Below the pieces are notes generated by a model. The model had not been told where the DNA came from. It saw only the letters and a program-made list of their open reading frames with translations, and ran no database searches. From Mucilaginibacter cryoferens (GTDB lineage: Bacteria > Bacteroidota > Bacteroidia > Sphingobacteriales > Sphingobacteriaceae), in the NCBI RefSeq assembly GCF_014205845.1, contig NZ_JACHCR010000013.1, positions 62,001-126,000 of the forward strand: DNA of 64,000 nucleotides. The letters run 5' to 3'. A program made the translations under genes and the position numbers. Positions 25,722 through 34,790 of this stretch are shown piece by piece. How positions within the stretch are numbered: the first letter of the stretch is position 1; every line of letters starts with the position of its first letter.

Positions 25722-26099
25722 ATGAAGTGTGTAATAGCAGAGTTTCAACAGGAACAAAAGAAAAGAATGAGAGCAGTTCAAGATTCAATGGATGTGCTGA
25801 ACGGGAAATGGAAGATCTCTATTATTTCGTCTATTTGCTGTTACAAAAAACGGCGATTTTCCGATATTTTGAATGATATAGAAGGAATTTCCAACAGAAT
25901 GTTGAGCAAGGAATTAAAGGAATTAGAAATAAACCAGTTGGTCAAACGAACCGTTCTGGACACGCAACCCATATCGGTTCAATATGAACTGACGGAACAC
26001 GGCGATACCCTACAAACCATCATCAGTAATCTTACAGATTGGGGTATTGTACACCGAAAGAAGATTGTAGGGGAAAAATGTCCAGTCTTGATTGGGTGA
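25722..26099 (+). CDS. HxlR family winged-helix regulator
   Basis: 125 residues. The domain runs QDSMDVLNGKWKISIISSICCYKKRRFSDILNDIEGISNRMLSKELKELEINQLVKR and PISVQYELTEHGDTLQTII. CC in the second helix region is an unusual cysteine pair and may be redox-active; Cys3 is also present. The usual CP-N-terminal motif is replaced by CVIAEFQQEQKKRM. Divergent from the SDR gene at 24863-25615, which it probably controls through GTTAC-type sites between them. The region 26100-26205 downstream contains only a short reading frame starting MTEKQLEFLINSS, without recognisable relatives. Confidence 0.93.
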   Translation: MKCVIAEFQQEQKKRMRAVQDSMDVLNGKWKISIISSICCYKKRRFSDILNDIEGISNRMLSKELKELEINQLVKRTVLDTQPISVQYELTEHGDTLQTIISNLTDWGIVHRKKIVGEKCPVLIG

Positions 26100-26205
26100 C
26101 GACCTGCGATCAAATCACCCTCGCCCCCGACGATTAAAATGACCGAGAAGCAATTAGAATTTTTAATAAATTCAAGTAAATCAAAGCTAAACTTGCCGAA
26201 ACAAA

Positions 26206-27210
26206 TCATTTATGATATAAAACAGCCTTTTTACCGTTGCCTCCGGCATAAGTTAATGCATCATTAATTTCTTCTAACCGAAATCTCTTCCCCGTTTTGG
26301 TTTTGAAATGAGGCATATGAAGAAGCTTAGTTATTTCTTTTAATGCTTTTGCTAAGTTCTCAGGATTCTTAACTGTTTCGGTGCTAAGATTGGAGAATGG
26401 CCTGATGATTATATTTTTAAGAGCTAAAGTGCTGGTATGAAATGCAAAAGGCACCGCGTCACCAATATATCCATAGCTATAGATCACCGAACTTCTTGGG
26501 ATCAGGGTTAAGATTTTATTTAAAATATCCCCTCCCACGCCATCAAAAATTGCTGTTGCGTTTAAAGTTTGAGCTATATCGGTCAACTGTTCGCTAAAAT
26601 CCGGATCGCTTTGAACAATAATGTTTTTGGCACCAAGTGACTCCAGTTCTTTCCTGCCTTCATCGGTTCGCCCTATGGAGATCAGCGGGAAGTTATGGCT
26701 TATGCAAAAGCCCAGCAGCGCAATACCCGTTGCTGAATTACCCGCCGTACTGATGATACCCTTGTGTCCTTCACCGATAATTTGCTTTAAGAACGCGAAA
26801 GGGGTAATAATATTCACCATTGAACCAGAGTAGTCCTCAGGATCTGCGCCTTCGGGAAGGATCGCGCAATCTAAAAAAGGCACATGCGCATATTCACTCC
26901 AGGAGCCAACCACACTTTCACTAAACTTTAGCTGACGGTAAAAAGTAACATTTTTGTTGAGGTATTCTTCCGGCACACCTTCGCCAATTTGTAATACCAT
27001 GCCTGCTCCAGATACCCCTTTAATATCGTAAAGGCTTTTTGGCGCGCCGGGAGGTGTGGGATGTTTCAGAAAAAACTTATCCCCGGAATTTATAGCAGAA
27101 GAGTTCATTTTAACGAGCAGATGCCCGGGTTCTGCCGTAGTTGGTCTCGTAACATTTTGTATGGTCAAAATATCATCCGACAACACAATTGCTTTCATTA
27201 ATTCGTCCAT
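26206..27210 (-). CDS. Zinc-free MDR-family reductase (NADPH:quinone/enoyl reductase-like)
   Basis: 334 residues. Medium-chain dehydrogenase/reductase fold: GroES-like N-terminal part with SSAINSGDKFF (about 37-47), then a Rossmann part with STAGNSATGIALLGFC (about 155) in place of the usual GAGGVG loop and RTDEGRKELESLGAKNIIV. IFDGVGGDILNKIL fits the family. The zinc-ligand Cys/His set of alcohol dehydrogenases is absent, so NADPH-dependent reduction of quinones or enones is more likely than alcohol oxidation. A Crp-like regulator gene begins about 100 bases upstream on the same strand. The start could be Met6. Confidence 0.9.
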   Translation of the reverse strand: MDELMKAIVLSDDILTIQNVTRPTTAEPGHLLVKMNSSAINSGDKFFLKHPTPPGAPKSLYDIKGVSGAGMVLQIGEGVPEEYLNKNVTFYRQLKFSESVVGSWSEYAHVPFLDCAILPEGADPEDYSGSMVNIITPFAFLKQIIGEGHKGIISTAGNSATGIALLGFCISHNFPLISIGRTDEGRKELESLGAKNIIVQSDPDFSEQLTDIAQTLNATAIFDGVGGDILNKILTLIPRSSVIYSYGYIGDAVPFAFHTSTLALKNIIIRPFSNLSTETVKNPENLAKALKEITKLLHMPHFKTKTGKRFRLEEINDALTYAGGNGKKAVLYHK

Positions 27211-27306
27211 TTTATATTGTTTTTAATAACAGTACAAATGTCTGTATCGGGAAGATCAACCGCCAATAAACAATCTTAAGAAATACCCTTAAGATATCTT
27301 AAGGGT

Positions 27307-27912
27307 TCAGCGTTTATGAGCCAGGTCTTTCCTGATCTTGCTTAGAAATTCTGAAGTGATTCCCAGGTATGAGGCGATTTGGGTATTGGGTAACCGCGAA
27401 GCTAGCGTTGGAAATTGATGTAAGAAATTGCTATACCGTTCTTCTGCAGTTGCACTTATATTCTGCAGCACACGGTTTTGCAGCTCCATGTATTTGCGTT
27501 CAATAATTATGCGGAAAGTACTGTTGAACTTTGGGTAGTTACTATAAAGATGGATGAGATCCGGCCTTGCTATTTGAAGGATAACCGACGGCTCCATTGC
27601 TTCGATGTAAACCGTTGTGGGCTTTTCAGCATAAAAGCTATTGAGGTCACTTATCCATTCATTTTCTGCGGCAAATTCCAGGTTGAATTCTTTCCCGGAA
27701 GGATCAATGGCATACATTTTTAAACATCCGGAAATAACAAAAGTAAAATGCCTACAAACGTCCCCCTGGTGCAGGATAAAACCACGTCGTTTAATTTTCC
27801 GTTCGGCAAAAAGCGAGATCAGTTCCTCTATCTCCTTATCTGTTAGCGAAAAAGCCGAACTTATATTTGCTAAAAGCAACTCTTTATTTTTAATCCCTTC
27901 GTGCAAAGCCAA
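27307..27912 (-). CDS. Crp/Fnr family transcriptional regulator
   Basis: 201 residues from a TTG codon; no in-frame ATG exists before the conserved part, so TTG is the likely start. Effector domain: RRGFILHQGDVCRHFTFVISGCLKMYAIDPSGKE (about 42-75) and AENEWISDLNSFYAEKPT. C-terminal helix-turn-helix: ISATAEERYSNFLHQFPTLASRLPNTQIASYLGITSEFLSKIRKDL. Same subgroup as the Crp-like proteins at 23444 and 31705. It precedes the MDR reductase gene on the same strand and is probably its regulator. Confidence 0.92.
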   Translation of the reverse strand: MALHEGIKNKELLLANISSAFSLTDKEIEELISLFAERKIKRRGFILHQGDVCRHFTFVISGCLKMYAIDPSGKEFNLEFAAENEWISDLNSFYAEKPTTVYIEAMEPSVILQIARPDLIHLYSNYPKFNSTFRIIIERKYMELQNRVLQNISATAEERYSNFLHQFPTLASRLPNTQIASYLGITSEFLSKIRKDLAHKR

Positions 27913-28555
27913 TTATTTTATTAAACAGTAAAAGTAATTGAAAAAATATTATGAAAAGTATTCCAGAGTTATAACAACGGAATTGTCGAAGGTTGCGGTT
28001 GTCCTTATAGGGAAGTTACAGAAATGCCATTTAATGCCTTGGCGTATGTTATTTGGCTAAGAGGGATCACTAAAAAGGCAATAAAAGCCCGACTGCATTT
28101 CTGATATTTTCGACGGCGATCACAAAATCTCCGACAGCTATATTGAAAAAACTGGAGTATCAACCTTCATTTTACCTTGCTTAAACTGTATTATTGGAAC
28201 AGGGGCATTCTTATCAGCACTTTCATCCCCCAATAAATTGCCATCATTTATAGTTGAATTTGGAGTTTAGATATTATTTCTTTGATATTTCGTGCGCAAA
28301 ACAAGCATATGTTGATATATTAAATCTCCCCGGATTTTATATCCGGGGAGACTTGATCGGGTTAGGAAAGATTAGCTTGATTTACCTCTAAAATTATACT
28401 TTTAAAAGCATTTCGGCACCGTATAGGAGGGTTTGTATTCTTAATCGTACCTATTTCATCTATAATTAACAACTTAGATTGTGTTACAAGGTTCTTAGAT
28501 TCAGTTACTTTCTTTCTATGATGATAGGTGAACTTTGTCGCATAAAAAAATAATC
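27913..28555. other. Intergenic region without a supportable gene
   Basis: About 640 bases. Short open stretches (for example one near 28105-28265 containing SDSYIEKTGVSTFILPCL) have no start codon and no recognisable family. It may be gene debris like that found elsewhere in this region. It contains the hairpin at 28326-28350 and the promoter of the NmrA gene at 28556. Confidence 0.4.
28326..28350. terminator. 10-bp perfect hairpin, possible terminator
   Basis: CTCCCCGGAT (28326-28335) and ATCCGGGGAG (28341-28350) form a perfect stem with a TTTAT loop. No T-run follows on plus; ATTTAATA follows on minus. With no gene directly before it on either strand it may be left over from lost genes. 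Confidence 0.4.
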
Positions 28556-29464
28556 ATGAAAATAATTATTACAGGGTCACTGGGCTACGTAAGTACACCA
28601 TTGATAAAGGAATTAACAAAAAAAGGACATTCGGTTACGGTTATTAGTAGTAGAACCGAAAAACAGGCAGCCATTGAAGCCATGGGTGCAAAAGCAGCCA
28701 TCGGTACCATGGAAGATGTTGATTTTTTAACCGACACTTTTAAAGGTGCAGATGCAGTTTATTGTATGCTGGCAGTAGTTAGCAATTTTGCTGACCCAAA
28801 TAACAATGCAAGTGCACTAATAACACGTGGAAATGCAATTACCAATAATTATGTACAGGCCATCGAACGATCGGGAGTGAAACGTGTAGTTTACCTGAGC
28901 AGTATTGGCGCCGATATGGAAAAAGAAAGTGGCCTCATCATTAATCATCACAATGCAGAAAACACATTGAATAAGTTGCCAGCGGATGTTAATATTTCAT
29001 TTATACGCCCAACCGTGTTTTATAGAAATCTGTTTGCCTTTGTACATGCAATAAAAAACCAGGGTAATATTACTTCAATGTTCGGCGTTAACGATAGGAC
29101 TGTATTTGTTTCTGCTATAGATATTGCCGGTGCAATAGTTGAAGAGCTTGAGTCTGAGGATACAGGCAGAAAAGTTCGTTATGTGGCAAGCGAAGAACTG
29201 ACCAGTAATGAAATGGCAGTTATTTTAGGTGCTGCTATTGGTATGCCTGGTTTAAAGTGGGTATCAATTAGTGATGAGCAACAACTTAACGGCTATAAAG
29301 CTTTTGGAATGAATGATAACCTTGCTTCCCAATATATTGAAATGAATGCCAGCATCCATAACGGGAAATTTTATAAAGATTATGATCGCAATAAACCTAC
29401 GTTGGGAAAAGTGAAACTGAAAGAATTTGCAAAAGAATTTGCAGCTGTTTATCATCAGCAATAA
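28556..29464 (+). CDS. NmrA-like NAD(P)-binding protein (atypical SDR)
   Basis: 302 residues from the ATG at 28556; an upstream TTG in frame adds seven residues but the Rossmann strand starts directly at MKIIITGSLGYVSTPLIKEL. TGSLGYVS is the Gly-rich loop in a TGxxGxxx form. VISSRTEK after strand two fits NADPH. VVYLSSIGAD, HNAENTLNKL and FIRPTVFYRNLFA match NmrA/SDR_a5-type proteins, which act as NADPH sensors or reductases. Thirteen bases separate it from the AraC gene downstream, so the two form an operon. Confidence 0.92.
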   Translation: MKIIITGSLGYVSTPLIKELTKKGHSVTVISSRTEKQAAIEAMGAKAAIGTMEDVDFLTDTFKGADAVYCMLAVVSNFADPNNNASALITRGNAITNNYVQAIERSGVKRVVYLSSIGADMEKESGLIINHHNAENTLNKLPADVNISFIRPTVFYRNLFAFVHAIKNQGNITSMFGVNDRTVFVSAIDIAGAIVEELESEDTGRKVRYVASEELTSNEMAVILGAAIGMPGLKWVSISDEQQLNGYKAFGMNDNLASQYIEMNASIHNGKFYKDYDRNKPTLGKVKLKEFAKEFAAVYHQQ

Positions 29465-29476
29465 ATATATTGTACC

Positions 29477-30406
29477 ATGTCAGCAATAGAACCATATCGA
29501 ATTAAAACGATCAGCGAGTTTCATCATTTAACGGGCTTGCCCAGACCGGAACATCTCTTGATAAGTGTAATTAACATGGAAGACGTTAAACGTTCGTCAG
29601 GTAAGATGCCTGCCAGCCGGATATTGGATTTCTATACAATTACGTTAAAACGTAATTGTGGCAGTTATTTTAAATACGGCCAGCATGAGTATGTTGCGCA
29701 GAGTGGTGTAATGTACTTTATGGCACCCGGACAGGTTTTGGGGCTACCAGAAACAGACGAAAAGGAAACGAAAACAACCGATATGTCGGGATGGGGACTT
29801 TATATCCATCCCGACTTTTTGTGGAACTTGCCCTTAGCTAAAAGGATCAAAAAGTATGAATATTTTAATTACTCGGTAAATGAGGCACTCTGGCTTACGG
29901 AAAAAGAGGAAACCATCATTATAGGTATGATGCAAAATATCCAGACAGAGTACCTGGCCAACATGGATAATTTTAGCCAGGATATCATTATATCGGTGGT
30001 AGAAACTTTGTTGAACTATGCCGACCGGTTCTACCACCGTCAGTTTCTCACCCGTAAAATTGAAAACCATCAAATACTTGACCGGCTTGAAGATCTGTTA
30101 ACTAATTATTTTAATAGTACCGATCTATTAACGCTGGGATTGCCAAGCGTTAAATTCATAGCCCAAAAGCTAAATATATCGCCCAACTATTTAAGTAGTT
30201 TGTTAAAAGTATTGTCAGGGCGCAATACGCAACAACACATCCAGGATAAGATGATTGAAACAGCGAAGGAAAAAATATCCACTACTGAACTATCGGTAAG
30301 TGAAATTTCTTATGCATTAGGATTTGAGCATCCGCAATCATTCAGCCGTTTGTTTAAGGCTAAAACGGGATTTTCACCTCTGGCGTTCCGTCATGCTTTC
30401 AATTAA
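29477..30406 (+). CDS. AraC family transcriptional regulator
   Basis: 309 residues. N-terminal cupin-like sensing domain (about 25-190; YFKYGQHEYVAQSGVMYFMAPGQV). C-terminal double helix-turn-helix (about 205-305): SVKFIAQKLNISPNYLSSLLKVLSGRNTQQHIQDKMIETAKEKISTTELSVSEISYALGFEHPQSFSRLFKAKTGFSPLAFR, with both HTH motifs and the signature intact. In an operon with the NmrA-like gene, presumably responding to the substrate or product of that enzyme. Confidence 0.95.
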   Translation: MSAIEPYRIKTISEFHHLTGLPRPEHLLISVINMEDVKRSSGKMPASRILDFYTITLKRNCGSYFKYGQHEYVAQSGVMYFMAPGQVLGLPETDEKETKTTDMSGWGLYIHPDFLWNLPLAKRIKKYEYFNYSVNEALWLTEKEETIIIGMMQNIQTEYLANMDNFSQDIIISVVETLLNYADRFYHRQFLTRKIENHQILDRLEDLLTNYFNSTDLLTLGLPSVKFIAQKLNISPNYLSSLLKVLSGRNTQQHIQDKMIETAKEKISTTELSVSEISYALGFEHPQSFSRLFKAKTGFSPLAFRHAFN

Positions 30407-30407
30407 A

Positions 30408-30503
30408 GTGAGCAAAGGCTGTTACCTGAACATCAAGATTTCAGATTCCACTAACCTGAAGCAGGATAAAGCAGCCTATAACCGCTTACGGGTTAAAATC
30501 TAA
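30408..30503 (+). pseudogene. Fragment of a tautomerase-like gene
   Basis: The frame ending at TAA 30501-30503 reads CYLNIKISDSTNLKQDKAAYNRL, which lines up with HLEIKVSDSTNLKADKAKYIETV in the intact tautomerase at 31251-31652. Neither the catalytic N-terminal proline part nor the C-terminus is present. It abuts the AraC stop codon. A leftover from a second, plus-strand copy. Confidence 0.7.
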
Positions 30504-30628
30504 TGAACAACCAATGATGTATGTAAAAGTCATAGCCGTTTTATTAGCTACGCAGCATTCGTAGGCGCAGCAATCAAATACCGACAAGAAATAAATAAAC
30601 GTGCTTATTCAAACCTATTCAGAAAGCG

Positions 30629-31171
30629 CTAAATTTTGTACTGGATAGTCCCTCTTTCGTTAAGCCCAGGTTGCTCAAAGTATTCTGCAAGTTCTACCGA
30701 ATAAATAACGCTTGTGATCTTCCATTTTCCATCTCTTTTGATTAAGGTCAGGTATTTACCTCCCCAGTTAGTCATTTTATTATTGGCCCAAAAACTATAA
30801 TCCATCGAAACCGATGCAACGGTACCGTCTTCAACTATTCGAATGTTATCAAACTTATCTTCTGCTGAGTTCATCCTGCATACCGTTCTCATAAAGCCCT
30901 TCTAGCTTCCTGAAAAATAATTACTACCAGCAGCTTTTACACCCTTTTTTTCTACTTCTTTGGCTTGTGACCTGTCCCTAAGCGCGGCACACCAGGTAAC
31001 GGGCCCATCATTAAATAAATTGTAAAAAGCACTGGAATCTCTTTCAAGTACGCTTTTACCGTATGCATTTATAATGTTTTTCAGTTCTTTTTTATTCTCT
31101 GCCGATTGTTGCGCATAGGATTGCTGCACAGTTATTAAAACTATAATTGACAATAATTTTATGGTTCTCAT
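30629..31171 (-). pseudogene. Secreted NTF2/SnoaL-like protein interrupted by one in-frame TAG
   Basis: The ATG at 31171 starts a signal peptide (IKLLSIIVLITVQQSYAQQ) and an NTF2-like domain (ELKNIINAYGKSVLERDSSAFYNLFNDGPVTWCAA). The frame hits TAG at 30904-30902. The same frame then continues without shift through KGFMRTVCRMNSAEDKFDNI and WGGKYLTLIKRDGKWKITSVIYSVE to 30629. Joined, the product is 180 residues, normal for a DUF4440/SnoaL-like exported protein. The single nonsense codon stands where TAC/TAT (Tyr) would suit (FSGS-stop-KGF). It could be a very recent pseudogene, a sequencing error or a read-through gene. The tautomerase gene lies upstream. Confidence 0.85.
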
Positions 31172-31250
31172 TTTAAATTTTTATTAAAGTTTATTAATGT
31201 AAACAATGCAAGCATATGGCTAAAACAAATAGCTACACGCTTACAGATAC

Positions 31251-31652
31251 TTATTTCTTTTGGTTATTGATATACTTATATTCTATGGTTAAACCTTCGT
31301 AACCATAGGCGTCTGCTTTCATTTCCTGGATAGCGGCATAACTTACAGGGTGAATGCTCCCAAGCAAGGATGTTAACGAACGGTGTACAGTTTCGATGTA
31401 TTTAGCTTTATCAGCTTTAAGGTTCGTTGAATCAGAGACCTTTATTTCAAGATGGAAGCTTTTTGTCTTTAATTCGGCAAGAGATGCTGAATTAATAAAC
31501 CACAGGTTATCCGGAATAAAGGATACTGTCACAACGGTGACTTCGGGCTTTTTGTTTAAAACGTCTTTTGTAATATTACTGATTACTGTTGCGAGTTTTT
31601 TTGCTAATGCCGGGTTCTCGTGTCCGCTTACTTTTAAATTGATGATTGGCAT
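31251..31652 (-). CDS. Tautomerase-like protein (4-oxalocrotonate tautomerase superfamily)
   Basis: 133 residues starting MPIINLKVSG, so Pro1 is free after Met removal, the catalytic base of this superfamily. NPALAKKLATVISNITKDVL and PEVTVVTVSFIPDNLWFIN match the beta-alpha-beta unit; the length equals a fused double unit. It would isomerise keto-enol substrates. A Crp-like gene lies directly upstream on the same strand (stop at 31705, 52 bases away), and the broken NTF2-like gene follows. A partial second copy exists at 30408-30503. Confidence 0.85.
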   Translation of the reverse strand: MPIINLKVSGHENPALAKKLATVISNITKDVLNKKPEVTVVTVSFIPDNLWFINSASLAELKTKSFHLEIKVSDSTNLKADKAKYIETVHRSLTSLLGSIHPVSYAAIQEMKADAYGYEGLTIEYKYINNQKK

Positions 31653-31704
31653 ACTTCAGTATTTATTAAATTAATGAAGCACGAAGTTGAACTCAAAAAT
31701 CCCT

Positions 31705-32280
31705 TTATTTATTGATGTATGTTAAGAGTTTTATGCGGCTAAGGGACTCGGGTTTAACACCCAAATAGGAAGCGATATGATATTGGGAAACGTGTTGCTC
31801 TATTGCCGGATACAGGCCGGATAGTGCTTCATATCTTTCTGCGGCAGACAGTTTTAGAAAAGAGGTTTCACGTCTGCATTTCCTGATAAAGTAAGTGTCG
31901 GAAACATATTTACCCAGTTTAAGGAATGCATCGTCCTGCGCAACTAACTTGTTTAATTTCTCGAAACTGATATAAAGGATAGTGCTGTCGGTTAAAGCCT
32001 CGATATTGCAATTGGTAGGCATCTGCGTCAAGAAACTGGTGTATGCGCTCACAAAATGATTATCAAAATAAAAATCATTGTTATGTTCACCATTTTCATT
32101 GGTAACATAGGACCTGAAAGTTCCAGATATTACAACCCCTATAAATTTACAAACCGAACCTTCCCTGATTAAATGCTCATGCCTTTTCAAGTGTTTTGTG
32201 CGGCACTCCTGATAGAATAGCTCAAAATGACGGGCATCCAATCCTAACTTTTCAGAAAATAAAGAGATTAATGTTTCCAT
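31705..32280 (-). CDS. Crp/Fnr family transcriptional regulator
   Basis: 191 residues from the ATG at 32280 (METLISLFSEKLG), which matches the usual family N-terminus; another ATG at 32370 would add 30 unusual residues. Effector domain: HLIREGSVCKFIGVVISGTFRSYVTNENGEHNNDF (about 37-70) and SAYTSFLTQMPTNCNIEALTD. C-terminal helix-turn-helix: LSAAERYEALSGLYPAIEQHVSQYHIASYLGVKPESLSRIKLL. Third Crp-like protein of this subgroup within 9 kb. It precedes the tautomerase gene and probably controls it. Confidence 0.92.
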   Translation of the reverse strand: METLISLFSEKLGLDARHFELFYQECRTKHLKRHEHLIREGSVCKFIGVVISGTFRSYVTNENGEHNNDFYFDNHFVSAYTSFLTQMPTNCNIEALTDSTILYISFEKLNKLVAQDDAFLKLGKYVSDTYFIRKCRRETSFLKLSAAERYEALSGLYPAIEQHVSQYHIASYLGVKPESLSRIKLLTYINK

Positions 32281-32370
32281 GCCCCTGCTGCTTCGATATA
32301 ATTCAAAACTAAATCTAATTTTACGATCCCCATTCATGCACAACTTGATATTAGATTGAAGAAATGTCAT

Positions 32371-32848
32371 AAATTAAACTGCTGAACTGTGCCAGCCCTC
32401 ACCCTCACTAGTCACTTTCTTGATTTTTCAATAATATAGCTGGCTCAAGCCGTATTCGATCCCGCTCAGGGAGCGATACTCCATTAAAATATGCCTGGTA
32501 ATTCTTTTAGCTTAATATAAAATGGATACGATTCCTCTATGTATTTAACGAAAAATGGAAACAACAAGAGAGCGGAGATGTGCTGTAAAAAGAAACATCG
32601 AGATGCAAGAAGTTAGCAAAAACAGCTGAAATCCCAATCCCTTGGATACCTATGGCCAGTATAAGCAAAACCTACCAGTTGAATAGTGAACGACAGTCAA
32701 ATATGGTACCATATAATATATCGATTCAAAACAACACGATTAACATAATCAGCGTCGATTTAGGATGTTGTATCATCAAATTAGTTTACCCCGGGTATCT
32801 TTACTTCAAGAGAACTTGCCAATAGAAAACTCATGGTTTTTACCCTTT
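32371..32848. other. Intergenic region without a recognisable gene
   Basis: About 480 bases (570 counting from the preferred Crp start). All frames are broken and no coherent family motif was seen. It includes a GGTACC-centred palindrome (ATGGTACCAT near 32705) that may be chance. It must hold the Crp-gene promoter on the minus strand. Confidence 0.4.
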
Positions 32849-34723
32849 TTAACGCGGCCAAACATTATCTTTTTTATTTACATCCGCATCATAGGCTCCG
32901 CCTAAAATTATTTTTTGAACCGAATGCGTTGCCTTAAATTTGATTGTTGCTGTTTTAGCGCCCTTTGACCATACAGCTATCGTTGCTGATAACAAACCCG
33001 TGCTACCATCATTATAATATACAGTTAAATGAACAGGCACCATTTCCGTACCATTATTGCTGATGGTAACGGTATAGCTTTGGCCCTGGTGTTCAACCTT
33101 ATTGATCGCCAGATCGGGAATACCTTTTTGAAAGAACCAGCTATTCCAGAACCAGTTGAGGTTTTGGCCGGTTGCCGTATTCATGCAATTAAAAAAATCA
33201 TAAGGTGTAGGGTGTTTACCCGCCCATTGGCTGATATAATAATTCAACGCCTTAAAAAACATTTCGTCACCAACGAGTTCTTTCACGTAAAGATAGCCTA
33301 ACGCCGGTTTAAGATCTTTATCTGCAAAACGTGCCGCGCCTGCCAACTGAGGTGTAAGTGTCATAATGGGCAAATCCTGCTCAGTCCCGGCGGAATTATT
33401 TACATCACTGATATTGTAATTTTCAACCAGGGATGGCTCGATCATTGGGTGGAACGCAAACTCGGCAAAGGTTGCCCAACCTTCATCCATAAAGGAGTAC
33501 TTGGTTTCGTTGGTACCTACATAAAAAGGGAACAGCGTATGGAATATCTCGTGTGCTGTCAATTCAACTGCATCCGTGCTATTGTCAAATGGCCGGTTAT
33601 CCACCATCATCGGAAATTCCATTTCGTCGGGCCCGTCAAAAATAGTTTCGTGGGCATACGGGTAAGGAATGCCCGGAAATTTAGCACTGATAATCTCTAC
33701 CGACTTCCGCGCATAATTGATGATGGGTACATAGGTTTTATCATTAGGATTAAAAACCGCGTCTACACGTACCCGCCGTTTGCTCACCGGGTCAACCACC
33801 AGGCTGGTTGATTTCCAGATATAATGATTACCCATGCCAAAAGCCATATCCGTGACATTTTCCGCATCGAACTTCCAGGTGTTGGTTTTGCTTTTATGGG
33901 TGATGCTCCCGGCATCAAGATCCCCCGCAGTAACCACATCAATAACCGAATCTGTTTCGCCTGCTTTCTTTATCCTTTCTGCAAATCTCGGCGTATATAC
34001 CTCATCTGCATTTTTTAGATTTCCGGTGGCCCAAACCTGGTAATCGCCCGGCACAGTAATTTCGGCCTTAAAATGGCAGAAGTCGTTATAAAACTCATAC
34101 TGCCCCGTGTAGGGATAAGTGTTCCAGCCATCCACATCATCATAAACGGCCAGTCGCGGGAAAAAATAAGCAATAAAAAACGCACCTGAATCGATCTGCC
34201 CGGTGCGGATAAACGAGCCCTTATTTAATGTGTATTGGTATTCAATATCATAATGCACGCGCTGACCGGGCAAAATATTCTTGCCACGAAGAACCATATT
34301 CGTTCCCCTGATCACGCGTTTAGCCGAGTCCAGTTTCTGTCCGTCGATGTGGATGTTTTCAATTTTTACGCCCGTTGTCAGATCCGATGTCTCAACCGAA
34401 ATAGCTCTTGGCGCTTTTTCCTGGTATAGGTTAGGGTACAATTTAAACCAAACCTTGTTAAGCGTATCCGGACTATTGTTGGTAAAATCAATCCCCACCG
34501 TTCCGGTGAGTTTTCGTGTAAGCGGATCAAAGGTGACCTTTATGCTGTAATCCTCCCTGTTTTGCCAGTAGCTTTTCCCCGGCGCACCGCTTTTATCGCG
34601 CGTACCGTTAATATAGGTTTGTTGAATATTGCGCGGAATGCTTAAAGTTGTTTGCGCGAAACTGACTTGTGCGATGTATAAAAGGGAATATACGATTAGG
34701 CAAAAGCCTGGCAAAATTCTCAT
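32849..34723 (-). CDS. M1 family zinc metallopeptidase (secreted aminopeptidase-like)
   Basis: 624 residues with a signal peptide (about 1-23, FCLIVYSLLYIAQVSFAQ). The N-terminal beta domain (about 50-300) matches aminopeptidase N domain 1. The gluzincin site is complete: HEIFH (391-395), then 18 residues, then Glu414 in FMDEGWA. The exopeptidase GAMEN motif is replaced by DEMEFPMM (366-373), as in other Bacteroidota M1 proteins. The C-terminal beta domain (about 545-624) is present. It would remove N-terminal residues from peptides in the periplasm or outside. It follows the membrane-anchored regulator-like gene at 34791 by 67 bases on the same strand; the two may be cotranscribed. Confidence 0.93.
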   Translation of the reverse strand: MRILPGFCLIVYSLLYIAQVSFAQTTLSIPRNIQQTYINGTRDKSGAPGKSYWQNREDYSIKVTFDPLTRKLTGTVGIDFTNNSPDTLNKVWFKLYPNLYQEKAPRAISVETSDLTTGVKIENIHIDGQKLDSAKRVIRGTNMVLRGKNILPGQRVHYDIEYQYTLNKGSFIRTGQIDSGAFFIAYFFPRLAVYDDVDGWNTYPYTGQYEFYNDFCHFKAEITVPGDYQVWATGNLKNADEVYTPRFAERIKKAGETDSVIDVVTAGDLDAGSITHKSKTNTWKFDAENVTDMAFGMGNHYIWKSTSLVVDPVSKRRVRVDAVFNPNDKTYVPIINYARKSVEIISAKFPGIPYPYAHETIFDGPDEMEFPMMVDNRPFDNSTDAVELTAHEIFHTLFPFYVGTNETKYSFMDEGWATFAEFAFHPMIEPSLVENYNISDVNNSAGTEQDLPIMTLTPQLAGAARFADKDLKPALGYLYVKELVGDEMFFKALNYYISQWAGKHPTPYDFFNCMNTATGQNLNWFWNSWFFQKGIPDLAINKVEHQGQSYTVTISNNGTEMVPVHLTVYYNDGSTGLLSATIAVWSKGAKTATIKFKATHSVQKIILGGAYDADVNKKDNVWPR

Positions 34724-34790
34724 TAATTGGATGTTTTGTATTTTAAGTAGACACCTCTTTGGCTAAGATGTTGCATTGTTTATAAATATG

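Noticed and set aside
26138..26280. Short plus-strand frame starting MTEKQLEFLINSS
   Set aside because: Runs into the MDR gene on the opposite strand and has no recognised relatives; probably debris.
28105..28265. Open stretch containing SDSYIEKTGVSTFILPCL, vaguely DoxX-like
   Set aside because: No start codon, no confident alignment; too weak to call a pseudogene.
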